From contig NZ_QNRT01000004.1 of assembly GCF_003315245.1 (NCBI RefSeq), positions 124,001-188,000 of the forward strand: a DNA stretch of 64,000 bases, written 5' to 3'. Origin of the DNA: Arenicella xantha. GTDB taxonomy: Bacteria; Pseudomonadota; Gammaproteobacteria; Arenicellales; Arenicellaceae. A model generated the notes under the pieces. That model saw only the letters and a list, made by a program, of their open reading frames with translations. It did not search any database and was not told the origin of the DNA. Shown here one piece after another: positions 54,728 to 63,753 of the stretch (within the stretch, counting starts at the first letter, position 1; every line of letters starts with the position of its first letter). Position numbers and translations under genes: made by a program.

Positions 54728-54964
54728 TTAAGGCTGTGTTGCTTTGATCGGCGATTTTAAAGGGCGCAGATAGAGAGAACCGAGATCTGTGAGGGGTAAG
54801 TGCTTCTCAAGGCGCGGTACAGCTTGCCGCAAAGCCGCAATCTGATGAAACCGAACGGTATCCCAACGTATTTGTTTAGGAGTAGTCGGCGCTAAGGGCT
54901 TGTTTGCGCCAAATAAGGAGCTCTGACATACTCGTTTCAGCCATTCGGCATCCTCTAAACAGAT
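54728..54964 (-). pseudogene. Open 78-codon fragment without a start codon (possible gene remnant)
   Basis: On the minus strand a frame runs from a TGA (54965-54967) to a TAA (54728-54730) with no ATG, GTG or TTG near its beginning. The translation is protein-like, with blocks EDAEWLKRVCQSSLFGANK, IRWDTVRFHQIAALRQAVP and LTDLGSLYLRPLKSP, and ends in PIKATQP. I do not recognise it. A second frame upstream holds an ATG and reads MAETSMSELLIWRKQALSA before a stop, so a frameshift may separate two halves. It looks like the C-terminal remnant of a lost gene and occupies most of the 320-base gap after relA. Confidence 0.4.
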
Positions 54965-55039
54965 TCATACAGGGTGTGCGAATATTTAAATATCCCAGCA
55001 TAATGTCGGATCATAAAACTGTTAGAGCTACTTCGAGCT

Positions 55040-55516
55040 ATGTACATATTCCCACATGACCCTTTATGGAAAAATGAGTTTGAAATAACATCTAAAAAAC
55101 TTTTAGAAGTGGCTGATATTGAAATTGAACTTCACCATATTGGAAGCACCTCTATTCAAGGGTTATATGCAAAAAATTGTATTGATATACTTGGTGTTAT
55201 TAGTGACTTTAGTTTAGGCCATACTTTTATAGAACCCTTTAAGAGCCTAGGTCTAACTTATAAAGGCGAGTACGGAATTGCTGGAAGGCATTATTTCTCG
55301 GGAAGAGAAAACCCCAAAACACATTTGCATGTATTGCCTTTAGGGCATGAGCAGATTGATACTCATTTGCATTTCAAAAATATAATGAGTAAAAAGCCTG
55401 AGTTAGTAAAAGAACTGAATGAATTGAAAAAGGCGCTCTCCAGTCAATTCACCAAAGAGATCTATCAGATTAAGAAAAAAGTGTTCTATGACAAAGTCAG
55501 TAAAATTGAGCTTTAA
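55040..55516 (+). CDS. GrpB family protein, probably acquired
   Basis: A 158-residue protein of the GrpB/UPF0157 family, which shares a nucleotidyltransferase-like fold. It contains HDPLWKNEFEI, LHHIGSTSIQGLYAKNCIDILG, GIAGRHYFSG and THLHVLPLGHEQIDTHLHFKNIM, the standard blocks. The DNA is strikingly AT-rich (many AAA, ATT, TTA codons) compared with its neighbours, suggesting recent horizontal acquisition. It lies alone between relA and a convergent regulator, next to a possible gene remnant. The biochemical function of the family is not established. Confidence 0.88.
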   Translation: MYIFPHDPLWKNEFEITSKKLLEVADIEIELHHIGSTSIQGLYAKNCIDILGVISDFSLGHTFIEPFKSLGLTYKGEYGIAGRHYFSGRENPKTHLHVLPLGHEQIDTHLHFKNIMSKKPELVKELNELKKALSSQFTKEIYQIKKKVFYDKVSKIEL

Positions 55517-55685
55517 CAAGCTTGAACACTTACATTCACTCCGTTTATTCGGTTGCGTAAAGACGCGCGCCCCTTTTAAAGGCGTTACCGAGTGGTTCGC
55601 TCAGCGTAAGTAGCAGATATTTAATGGCAGCTTACTTCAAAGTTTGAAGTCTAGGCTTGCAAGATCACAAACCTAGATTATTAGG

Positions 55686-57353
55686 TCAATCTGTTAGGAT
55701 TTCTTCAAATAGCGCGTAGTAGAGATGCTCGCTGTAGCCTTCAAGAATCCTTAGCTCGACATTGGGCAGTTGTTTGGCTAAGTGTTCAACGCCGTCTTGA
55801 GACACTCGAATGTCTTCGGTTCCCCACCACATGGTTACTGGCACGGTAATGCTCGATAAATCTATCTTTCTCGGCGACAGGCAATATACCATCTCGCTTG
55901 AAATGCCCTCCAGACTTTGGCTGCTGCCTTCTCGAAATCCTTCTATCATCAAATCTAATGTTTGATTCTTTTGAAATAGCTCGCGTTCGGCTGAGCCAAT
56001 ACTGGATTCCAACATGCTCCGATAATGGACATCTAAATTCATTGCGATGCTTTTGAGCCAAAGTTGGTAGATCTCTTTGGCAAAGCGTTTTGATGCGCGT
56101 ACTAGTCGCGAGGTTGGGGACAAAATGCCGGTTAAAAACTGTGTATCCGATTGCTGATTGACGAACACCGGTGAACATAGCCTGATCTGTTTAAGGCGGT
56201 GATCAGCTTGAGTTGCGAAACACAGAGCCATCACCGAGCCAAATACGGAACCTAGTAGGTCATATTGTTTAATATCTAGGGCGTCGATAAACTCGTTGAT
56301 TAGAGCTTCCCAGCCTTTGGGATGATTTTTGATGTATTCGCTGCGTCCATAGCCAGGTCGATCGGGAATGATTACTCGTTTGTTGAGTTTGACTAGAATC
56401 TCCTCATAGCCTAGCGGGATGGTGACTCTGCAGCCGTAACCGTTGTGAAGCATGATGACAACATCGCCATCGGCCGGGCCGTAATCACGATAAGCTACTT
56501 GGTAACCGCTGGCTAAGTTCAGAAACCTATCTTTGGTTTTCTCGCTATCGGGCATAAATAGACCGCCACCGGTGCCAAAATAGGAGTCTAGGATTTGTGA
56601 CTCATGGGTTAGTACCAGTCGCACGATATCGGCTTGTGATTTAGTGTAGGTTTTACGGTACAAAGACTTTAGATGCGTTTTTACGGTATTTTCTGAAATA
56701 AAGGATTCACAGGCTATTTCTTTAATTGTCTTACCGTGCATCAGCTTGACCAACACCATTTGCTCTTTGTCGGTCAGTTCATGCTGTTTGATAAAGTCGG
56801 GGTTCAACTGTTTGTCATTGCGTGACTGGTCAAGTACCAGCAGTAGATAGAAGCGAATCGGTTCGGCGTCTGGCGAAGTCTGGTTGTGGATCGAACGCAA
56901 GTAGACTTGGTCACCATTGCAGTGCAAATTTTCCAGTGAAGTCAAATTGCTACGGTTGCCCACTTTGTAATTTCGAATGTTCTGCTCTGCGGCATTTTGG
57001 GCGAGGTTCAATACATGAAGGTCGAGTTTTCCGGGCTGCACACTGCTCAATACTTGGGTGTGGAGGTCTTCGGCATTTTGATTGAAATAGATCGGAACAA
57101 AGTCGTTATCTAAAATGATCATTTTAAAGCGGCTTTTATCTAGCAAGGTGCCAAACGCGACTAACGCTTCATTGGTGTCACTGAGTCGCCTTAGTATTTG
57201 ATCGCCTATCTCTAACTCAGAGAAGTTGGCTGGGTCGTCAAACGATTCCGTTTCATCGAGGACTTGATGCATGATGTCTATATAGTCTTCATGCCACCGT
57301 TCTGGTTTACCGATAATACGGTACACCAAGGTGCTAAACCGAGAGTTATCCAT
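55686..57353 (-). CDS. PAS-like/LuxR-HTH regulator fused to a nucleophile-lacking alpha/beta-hydrolase domain
   Basis: A multidomain regulator (555 residues from ATG 57353; a TTG at 57443 would add 30). Numbered from the TTG: an N-terminal sensor-like part (about 30-210; the stretch 100-200 has a PAS-like pattern), a LuxR-type helix-turn-helix (about 220-280, HELTDKEQMVLVKLMHGKTIKEIA...SENTVKTHLKSLYRKT) in the middle, and a C-terminal alpha/beta-hydrolase fold (about 310-585). The fold has an oxyanion-like LHNGYG, an acid (GTED, D544) and a histidine (YSEH, H573), but the nucleophile elbow reads LLGSVFGSV with valine 400 where serine should be; I checked the codon, GTA. It is therefore probably not a hydrolase and may bind a ligand. 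It faces the GrpB gene and is divergent from mdh. Confidence 0.85.
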   Translation of the reverse strand: MDNSRFSTLVYRIIGKPERWHEDYIDIMHQVLDETESFDDPANFSELEIGDQILRRLSDTNEALVAFGTLLDKSRFKMIILDNDFVPIYFNQNAEDLHTQVLSSVQPGKLDLHVLNLAQNAAEQNIRNYKVGNRSNLTSLENLHCNGDQVYLRSIHNQTSPDAEPIRFYLLLVLDQSRNDKQLNPDFIKQHELTDKEQMVLVKLMHGKTIKEIACESFISENTVKTHLKSLYRKTYTKSQADIVRLVLTHESQILDSYFGTGGGLFMPDSEKTKDRFLNLASGYQVAYRDYGPADGDVVIMLHNGYGCRVTIPLGYEEILVKLNKRVIIPDRPGYGRSEYIKNHPKGWEALINEFIDALDIKQYDLLGSVFGSVMALCFATQADHRLKQIRLCSPVFVNQQSDTQFLTGILSPTSRLVRASKRFAKEIYQLWLKSIAMNLDVHYRSMLESSIGSAERELFQKNQTLDLMIEGFREGSSQSLEGISSEMVYCLSPRKIDLSSITVPVTMWWGTEDIRVSQDGVEHLAKQLPNVELRILEGYSEHLYYALFEEILTD

Positions 57354-57678
57354 ACCGAGTTTTTTTGTAGGGTTATTAGCAGCGCTACGTCGATTGAGCG
57401 AGACAGTAGGAGTGTCTGAGGGCGCGGATTCGAGCGCGTCCAAGTGCTCACGAAGTAGTATCGAGTACTGCTGTTTATTATTGTTACACCATATTAATCA
57501 CTTTAAAGCCGCATAGCAATTGCACCAAAGGCTAAAGTGTTGATGATTAGTTTTATGTCGAGCGGGCTATTTATACTCAGTATTTGTATTCAAATGGTCA
57601 CGAACATAGCCAGTAAGCTGCATTTTTAGTAAACTGCACGCGATTGCAAAACCCTTCTACAAGATGAGAGGAAACATC
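57354..57678. promoter_or_regulatory. Divergent region between the LuxR-hydrolase gene and mdh
   Basis: This 325-base stretch includes the 30 codons that would extend the regulator if TTG 57443 is used. The remainder is AT-rich and should hold both promoters, but I found no matching -35/-10 pair. A GAGAGGA ribosome-binding site for mdh is present at about 57666-57672. Confidence 0.3.
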
Positions 57679-58659
57679 ATGAAACAACCAGTTCGCGTTA
57701 CCGTTACTGGTGCCGCTGGCCAGATCAGCTACGCATTACTTTTTCGTATTGCCTCCGGTTCAATGCTTGGCCCGGATCAACCCGTTATTCTTCAACTGCT
57801 TGAAATTACACCAGCGATGGGAGCACTCGAAGGCGTTGTCATGGAATTGAATGACTGCGCATTTCCGTTACTCCACGATGTGGTGATCTCTGATGACCCA
57901 GAAGTAGCGTTTAAAGATACCGATTACGCCTTATTGGTTGGAGCACGTCCACGTGGCCCAGGTATGGAGCGTAAAGATTTGTTGGAAGCGAATGCGGCCA
58001 TCTTCTCGACTCAAGGCAAGGCTATCAACAAGGTGGCGAGTCGTGACATTAAAGTGCTAGTAGTTGGCAATCCGGCGAACACTAATGCGCTTATTGCTGC
58101 GTCAAATGCACCGGATCTTGATGCGGGACAATTTACGGCAATGACACGCTTAGACCACAATCGTGCACTTAGTCAGTTAGCGGAAAAAACCGGTTCACAC
58201 ACTACAGACATTAAGCGTATGACGATTTGGGGTAACCACTCGAATACTCAGTACCCTGATATCTCCAATGCAACCGTCAAAGGTGAAGCCGCAGCGGCCA
58301 TGGTTGACCAGGCGTGGTTGGAAGAAAACTTTATTCCAACGGTGCAAGAACGCGGTGCGGCCATTATTAAGGCTCGTGGTGCTTCTAGCGCAGCGTCAGC
58401 GGCAGCGGCAGCGACCGATCATATGCGAACTTGGGCATTAGGCACAGCCGACGGCGACTGGGTTAGCATGGCGATCCCGAGTGACGGCAGCTACGATATC
58501 GAGCCTGGCATTATGTATTCGTATCCGGTTACCTGTAAGGATGGCAAATATACAATTGTTCAAGGCTTAGAAATCAGTGAGTTTAGTCGTTCCAGAATGG
58601 ACGCTACTGAAGATGAGTTGCGCCAAGAGCGAGCGGCAATTGAGCACTTGCTTAGTTAG
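57679..58659 (+). CDS. mdh: Malate dehydrogenase
   Basis: NAD-dependent malate dehydrogenase of the TCA cycle, in the 326-residue lineage common in many proteobacteria and related to the cytosolic eukaryotic type. Motifs: [60 protein letters not shown], the [15 protein letters not shown] block and the catalytic histidine in [12 protein letters not shown]. The ATG at 57679 follows a GAGAGGA site; the upstream ATG at 57664 is less likely. A strong terminator follows. The gene is monocistronic. Confidence 0.97.
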   Translation: MKQPVRVTVTGAAGQISYALLFRIASGSMLGPDQPVILQLLEITPAMGALEGVVMELNDCAFPLLHDVVISDDPEVAFKDTDYALLVGARPRGPGMERKDLLEANAAIFSTQGKAINKVASRDIKVLVVGNPANTNALIAASNAPDLDAGQFTAMTRLDHNRALSQLAEKTGSHTTDIKRMTIWGNHSNTQYPDISNATVKGEAAAAMVDQAWLEENFIPTVQERGAAIIKARGASSAASAAAAATDHMRTWALGTADGDWVSMAIPSDGSYDIEPGIMYSYPVTCKDGKYTIVQGLEISEFSRSRMDATEDELRQERAAIEHLLS

Positions 58660-58705
58660 TCAGGGAACAGCTTAAGCGATTAGCTTGTGTAATCGCCGCG
58701 AGATC

Positions 58706-58744
58706 AAAGGCCCACAACGGTGTAATTGTTGTGGGCCTTTTTTA
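58706..58744 (+). terminator. Rho-independent terminator after mdh
   Basis: AAAGGCCCACAAC, a nine-base loop and GTTGTGGGCCTTT followed by more Ts. A long perfect stem about 47 bases after the mdh stop. Confidence 0.9.
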
Positions 58745-58804
58745 TGCGAGGTGTCAGTTTCTTGCTATGTGGGCCTGAAATCGCTGGTAATTCGTTGCCG
58801 TTGA

Positions 58805-59116
58805 TTATGTGTCAGCGTGCTTTTTAGCTGTCTGCTTGGCTTGCATAGCCGCTAGTTGTTCTGCTGTGGCGGCGGTTTGATATTTTTCTTTCCATTCGGA
58901 ATAGGGCATGCGGTAAATAATTTCGCGCGCTTGCTCATAGTCGATTGTCTGGCCTTGCTCTGCTGCGCTAGCCACATACCATTTAGCTAAGCAATTGCGG
59001 CAAAAATCAGCAAGGTTCATGAGCTCAATATTTTGCACTTCTTTATGGTTATCTAAATGATCCAATAAGCGACGAAATACCGCTGCTTCGATGTTGTTAT
59101 TTGTTTGGTCGGTCAT
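58805..59116 (-). CDS. DUF1244 family protein
   Basis: A 103-residue protein with the DUF1244 pattern: EAAVFRRLLDHLDNHKEVQNIELMNLADFCRNCLAKWYVASAAEQG and YEQAREIIYRMPYSEWKEKYQ. The pair FCRNC is the most conserved part and may bind metal. Function is unknown; homologues are small cytoplasmic helical proteins in proteobacteria. It is the last gene of a three-gene minus-strand group with a flavodoxin-fold protein and an EamA transporter. Confidence 0.92.
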   Translation of the reverse strand: MTDQTNNNIEAAVFRRLLDHLDNHKEVQNIELMNLADFCRNCLAKWYVASAAEQGQTIDYEQAREIIYRMPYSEWKEKYQTAATAEQLAAMQAKQTAKKHADT

Positions 59117-59156
59117 AGTACGAGTCTGAAATTTTAATGATTTGGTGTTGCAAGAG

Positions 59157-59633
59157 TTACAGTAAGCCAGCGTCTAAACTAACCGCCATCGTCTCGCCAA
59201 TAGTTTGGCATTGCTCAATGAACTGGCGTTGATGCTCGCCTTTACAAATTAGCGTGGGTTGAACCTCCCGCCACTTTAATCCCTTAATTATCGAATGCAC
59301 GGAGCGGTTGGTACCGCTACCGTCAAGTCCGGCGCGAATCACTAGGGCGTATGGCTTGGCTTCGTTACGTGTTGGGTTTTCTAAACATGGATAGTATACG
59401 CGCTCGAAAAAATCTTTGAGTGCACCGCTCATATAGCCAAAATTTTCAGTGGTAAAAAGCACCAGTGCATCAGTTTTTAGCACGTGCTCAGCATCACAAT
59501 CGAACGGTGACAAAAGTTGCGTATCGACTGCGGTGGCTCGCCGCGCGCCGTCCAGCATTGATTCCGCCAACAAAATGGTATTCGGCGATGGCGTGTGAGC
59601 GATGATAAGTAAGCTTGGGCGCGGACTAGTCAT
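59157..59633 (-). CDS. Flavodoxin-family/NAD(P)H-dependent FMN reductase-like protein
   Basis: A 158-residue protein with the flavodoxin-like start LLIIAHTPSPNTILLAESMLDGAR, a phosphate loop in the first strand-loop, and DALVLFTTENFGYMSGALKDFFERVYYP typical of FMN-binding quinone/azoreductase-like enzymes. It lies between the EamA transporter gene (three-base gap) and the DUF1244 gene (40-base gap), so the three are likely co-transcribed. Electron acceptor unknown. Confidence 0.85.
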   Translation of the reverse strand: MTSPRPSLLIIAHTPSPNTILLAESMLDGARRATAVDTQLLSPFDCDAEHVLKTDALVLFTTENFGYMSGALKDFFERVYYPCLENPTRNEAKPYALVIRAGLDGSGTNRSVHSIIKGLKWREVQPTLICKGEHQRQFIEQCQTIGETMAVSLDAGLL

Positions 59634-59636
59634 GGG

Positions 59637-60533
59637 CTACAGTGTACGCAATCCGAGCCGAGGTTTGAACTCATACAGCGAGAGTCCGACACAGACCAAG
59701 GCGGCGCCTATCCATACCTCAGTGACCAGCGGCTCTTGGTTGAGCCAGCTACTCAGGCATAGGCCGGTGATCGGCGTAATTAAGGCTATCAGTGATATTC
59801 GGTTTGCCGTGACGCGCTTTAATAGAAAGTAATACAGTGTATAGCCCAACCCAGTGCCGATGAGGCCTAGATAGATAAGGCTACTAATGGCTCGAGTTGA
59901 TGTGTCAATATTAGGGCTGGGCTCTACAATTAGCGCGGCGATCAAAAATAACGGCATTGCAAATAGTAAATTGCCTGTGGTGATTTGCATGCCGGACAAC
60001 GGTTGGTCTTTCACAAGTTGCCGGCTGACAACCGATGTTACCGAGCTGACTAAGGTAGCGAGCAAGCTTAGAACTACGCCCGAAAAAGACGCTTCCTCGA
60101 GCTTTAATCCTGCTGAAAAAACCAAATAGAGTCCGCCAATGCCAAGTAGCAGCCCAGCAATCCGACTCGGGGTTAAGCGGGTTTCTGGCTCGACTAATGC
60201 TGAAAGCGCACCAGTCATTAGGGGCGAAACGCCGAACAGCACCGCAATCCAACCAGATGGAATGAGTTGCGCCGCTGCGTAAAATAGGCTCATTGCCAAA
60301 AAAGCGGAAATACTGCCGACTGCATAAATTCTTAGTGCGGCCTTATTCATTGGTAGGCCTTGGCGCAACGCCATAATCGCAGCGGCACACACGGTCACGC
60401 CAATTATTACGCGTAATAGGGCGCTAGTCATCGGCGCTCCGCCTGAGCTCCATTGGATAGCGAGCGGTGTTGTACTCCAAACTACGATTACGGTAATAAC
60501 AGCTAACGGGACGGCGAGTTTTTCAACGTTCAT
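59637..60533 (-). CDS. EamA/DMT-superfamily transporter
   Basis: A roughly 298-residue inner-membrane protein with ten hydrophobic segments in two EamA repeats (ITVIVVWSTTPLAIQWSSGG and SVTSVVSRQLVKDQPLSGMQ as typical edges). Members move metabolites such as amino acids or nucleotide sugars. The start is ATG 60533; a frame open to 60689 would add a polar 52-residue region overlapping the valS terminator, which is implausible. It heads the EamA-flavodoxin-DUF1244 group. Confidence 0.88.
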   Translation of the reverse strand: MNVEKLAVPLAVITVIVVWSTTPLAIQWSSGGAPMTSALLRVIIGVTVCAAAIMALRQGLPMNKAALRIYAVGSISAFLAMSLFYAAAQLIPSGWIAVLFGVSPLMTGALSALVEPETRLTPSRIAGLLLGIGGLYLVFSAGLKLEEASFSGVVLSLLATLVSSVTSVVSRQLVKDQPLSGMQITTGNLLFAMPLFLIAALIVEPSPNIDTSTRAISSLIYLGLIGTGLGYTLYYFLLKRVTANRISLIALITPITGLCLSSWLNQEPLVTEVWIGAALVCVGLSLYEFKPRLGLRTL

Positions 60534-60570
60534 GGTGTGTTGTATCGGGCTTTGGTTATCGCTAATAGGC

Positions 60571-60607
60571 AAAAAAAAACCGCAGATCCAAAGGATGTGC
60601 GGTTTTG
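60571..60607 (-). terminator. Terminator downstream of valS and the small ORF
   Basis: On the minus strand AAAACCGCACATCC, loop TTT and GGATCTGCGGTTTT (one mismatch) followed by a long T-run. It ends transcription coming from valS or from the 42-codon ORF, just before the EamA gene. Confidence 0.85.
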
Positions 60608-60630
60608 ATTTAGTCGAGATTCGAACTACT

Positions 60631-60759
60631 TCAAAACGCACTCGGGTGTGAGCGGACACGAATACACGCGGTAACCAAGTTGATTCCAACGAAGTTCTTT
60701 ACGTAGAGGCACGGCGCAAAGCCGATACGCAAGCCGATCATGTCTGTTTTGAAGTTCAT
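60631..60759 (-). CDS. Possible 42-residue small protein between valS and its terminator
   Basis: ATG-started frame of 42 codons reading MNFKTDMIGLRIGFAPCLYV then KNFVGINLVTACIRVRSHPS and ending AF. A perfect TTGACA lies about 40 bases upstream on the same strand (in AATTGACAAGTGC), although the -10 region is poor, and a strong terminator follows about 24 bases after the stop. No ribosome-binding site stands out. It could be a real small protein, a small RNA, or the trailer of valS mRNA. Confidence 0.35.
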   Translation of the reverse strand: MNFKTDMIGLRIGFAPCLYVKNFVGINLVTACIRVRSHPSAF

Positions 60760-60830
60760 AGTTCGAGTGTCGTGTTTAGTCGTGCACTTGTCAATTAATA
60801 ATGACGAGGATACAACAGTGTGTAGCTGGC

Positions 60831-63617
60831 TTAAGCGTCGGCCTCCAAAAACTGCTTCATTCGTTCAATCTGCTCCAATAACAATCGTTTTGCCGATTCA
60901 GCATCAGACAATTGTTTCTTCGCTTTACTAATGACATCTTCCGGCGCTTTGTCGACAAACGCTGCATTGCTTAGGCGACCACTAACGCCAGCGATATCAC
61001 GCTCCGCTTTTTCGAGGTCTTTACTTAAGCGCGCGATTTCAGCACTGGCATCAATAAAAGAACCAAGCGGAATCAATACTCGAGTGTCACCGACTAGCGC
61101 GGTTGCTGACTCTGGTGCGCTTTCGCCTTCCGAGAGAATGGTGATTGATTCGAAGCGACCAAACTTGGTTAAGTACGCTAGATTTGCTTGAAGGTAGTGC
61201 TGCGTTTGTTGATCTGCACCTTCTAACAAAATTGGCAGCAATTTGCTTGGGCTAATATTCATTTCACCGCGGATATTGCGTACCCCGGTAATGATGGACT
61301 GAACCCAATGCATTTCGTCAACTGCACTTTGTTCAATTTTCTCTGGGTTAGGTACCGGAAACTTGCAGTCCATTATGGTATCACCGTCTACCGCTGCTAG
61401 TGGTTTAACGTGCTGCCAAATTTCCTCGCTAATAAACGGCATGATTGGATGAATCAAGCGCAATGTGGTTTCGAGTACGCGCACCAAGGTGCGTCGTGTG
61501 CCGCGTAACTGTTTTGGTGTGGCATTCTCATCGTTTAATACGATCTTGGTGAGTTCGACGTACCAGCTGCAGTACTCGTCCCATACAAAGCGATAAAGCA
61601 CTTGAGCAACTTGGTCGAAGCGATAACTTTCAAGTTTATCGATTACCTCTTGCTCAACTTGTTGTAAGCGAGAAACTATCCAGCGATCAGCTAAGCTAAG
61701 TTCCACCGTATCATTGGTTTGCCCGCAATCATGCTCTTGTGTGTTCATCAACACATAACGTGAGGCGTTCCAAAGTTTATTACAAAAATTCCGGTAGCCT
61801 TCTACTCGAGCTAAGTCAAAGCGGATATCTCTTCCTAGTGTGGCCTGACTTGCAAAGGTAAAACGCAGTGCATCGGTGCCGTAGGACTCAATGCCGTCTG
61901 GGAATTGTTTGCGCGTCGACTTTTCAATCTTGGCGGCCATCTTGGGTTGCATTAAACCACGCGTACGTTTTTCTATCAGCGCTTCTAAACTGATGCCGTC
62001 GATCAAATCAATAGGGTCTAATACATTGCCTTTAGACTTAGACATTTTTTGACCTTCTTGGTCACGCACTAAGCCGTGAATGTAGACCTCTTTAAAAGGC
62101 ACTTGGCCAGTGAATTTAAGGCCGAACATGATCATTCGAGCAACCCAGAAGAAAATGATATCGAAGCCGGTGACCAACACGTTGGTTGGATAGTATTTGG
62201 CAAGTTCTGGTGTTTGTTGTGGCCAACCTAGAGTTGAAAATGGCCACAAGGCGGATGAGAACCAAGTGTCGAGAACGTCTTCTTCTTGACGTAATACGGC
62301 GTCGGCTCCGGCTTTTTGTTGAGCCTCTTCAAGTGATCGTGCTACAAATATATTGCCATCTTGGTCATACCACGCTGGAATTCGGTGGCCCCACCAGATT
62401 TGACGAGAAATACACCAGTCTTCAATGTTGCGCATCCATTCAAAGTAGGTGTTTTGCCAGTTTTCCGGCACGAACTTAATATCGCCGTCTTCCACGACTT
62501 TAATGGCTTGTTTAGCCAAAGGTTCAACTTTGACATACCATTGGTCTGTCAAATACGGTTCAATAACCGCATTCGAGCGGTCTCCTCGAGGCACCATTAG
62601 TTTGTGATCGTCAATCTTTTCTAGCAGGCCAGCGCTCTCGAAATCAGCGATTATTTGTTTGCGCGCGACGTAGCGATCGAGCCCGTGGTACGGTGAGTCG
62701 GGCAGAGAAATTGCGGCATTATCATCTAATATGTTTATCTTTGCTAAGTCGTGTCGCTTGCCGACTTCATAATCGTTGAAGTCATGAGCTGGGGTAATCT
62801 TTACGCAACCCGAGCCGAACTCAGGGTCGACGTAATCATCCGCGATGATCGGAATTTTCCGATCAGTTAAGGGCAAGTCAATGGTCTTGCCGACTAAGTG
62901 TTGGTAACGTTCGTCATCAGGATGCACCGCGACGGCGCTATCACCAAGCATGGTCTCAGGCCGAGTTGTTGCGACAATTAAGTAACTACTTGGGTCGTCA
63001 CTTAGCGGATAGCGAAGATGCCAAAGGTGGCCATTTTCTTCCGCTGATTCGACCTCGAGATCAGAAACCGCTGTGTGCAATACTGGGTCCCAATTGACTA
63101 AGCGTTTGCCTCGGTAAATAAGGTCTTCTTCATACAATTTAACGAAGACTTCTTGGACCGCGTCGGAGAGTCCATCGTCCATCGTGAAGCGTTCACGAGT
63201 CCAATCGATAGCCGCGCCCATGCGTCGCAGTTGACCGGTAATTGTGCCGCCCGACTCAGCCTTCCATTCCCAAATTTTCTCGATAAATTTTTCACGGCCA
63301 AGGTCGTGGCGCGAAATATTGTCGGCCGCTAGTTGGCGTTCCACCACCATTTGCGTCGCGATACCAGCGTGATCGGTACCGACTTGCCACAGCGTTTGAT
63401 CGCCTTTCATGCGATGGTAGCGCGTTAGCAGGTCCATGATCGTGTCTTGAAACGCGTGCCCCATATGTAAGCTACCGGTGACATTCGGCGGGGGAATCAT
63501 AATGCAGTAGGCCGAGTCTGAGTCACGCGCTGCAAAATTATTATTTGCTTCCCAGCGTTTATAAATTGCCTGTTCTATATTGGCTGGCTGATACTGATTG
63601 TCGAGCGCGTTGGTCAT
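60831..63617 (-). CDS. valS: Valyl-tRNA synthetase
   Basis: Class Ia synthetase charging tRNA-Val, with an editing domain. The 928-residue protein has the HIGH motif in [25 protein letters not shown] in the CP1 editing region, the KMSKS motif in [14 protein letters not shown], the anticodon-binding helical domain, and a C-terminal coiled coil (about 860-928) that contacts tRNA. The expected holC gene lies upstream, so the pepA-holC-valS arrangement is likely conserved. Confidence 0.98.
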   Translation of the reverse strand: MTNALDNQYQPANIEQAIYKRWEANNNFAARDSDSAYCIMIPPPNVTGSLHMGHAFQDTIMDLLTRYHRMKGDQTLWQVGTDHAGIATQMVVERQLAADNISRHDLGREKFIEKIWEWKAESGGTITGQLRRMGAAIDWTRERFTMDDGLSDAVQEVFVKLYEEDLIYRGKRLVNWDPVLHTAVSDLEVESAEENGHLWHLRYPLSDDPSSYLIVATTRPETMLGDSAVAVHPDDERYQHLVGKTIDLPLTDRKIPIIADDYVDPEFGSGCVKITPAHDFNDYEVGKRHDLAKINILDDNAAISLPDSPYHGLDRYVARKQIIADFESAGLLEKIDDHKLMVPRGDRSNAVIEPYLTDQWYVKVEPLAKQAIKVVEDGDIKFVPENWQNTYFEWMRNIEDWCISRQIWWGHRIPAWYDQDGNIFVARSLEEAQQKAGADAVLRQEEDVLDTWFSSALWPFSTLGWPQQTPELAKYYPTNVLVTGFDIIFFWVARMIMFGLKFTGQVPFKEVYIHGLVRDQEGQKMSKSKGNVLDPIDLIDGISLEALIEKRTRGLMQPKMAAKIEKSTRKQFPDGIESYGTDALRFTFASQATLGRDIRFDLARVEGYRNFCNKLWNASRYVLMNTQEHDCGQTNDTVELSLADRWIVSRLQQVEQEVIDKLESYRFDQVAQVLYRFVWDEYCSWYVELTKIVLNDENATPKQLRGTRRTLVRVLETTLRLIHPIMPFISEEIWQHVKPLAAVDGDTIMDCKFPVPNPEKIEQSAVDEMHWVQSIITGVRNIRGEMNISPSKLLPILLEGADQQTQHYLQANLAYLTKFGRFESITILSEGESAPESATALVGDTRVLIPLGSFIDASAEIARLSKDLEKAERDIAGVSGRLSNAAFVDKAPEDVISKAKKQLSDAESAKRLLLEQIERMKQFLEADA

Positions 63618-63753
63618 GGTGTTGATTATGTGGGTTAAATTATTCGTTCAAACGACCAATTATACGTTCTTGCAGAGTTAGATTCAGCTGCAATTGGTCA
63701 TTGCCGGTGGGTTTAGCTTGATTGTGTGGTGATCGAGCTTGTCGTGTCAGAAA

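Noticed and set aside
60534-60689. N-terminal extension of the EamA transporter
   Set aside because: It would place a polar segment before the first membrane helix and run through a terminator hairpin; ATG 60533 fits the family.
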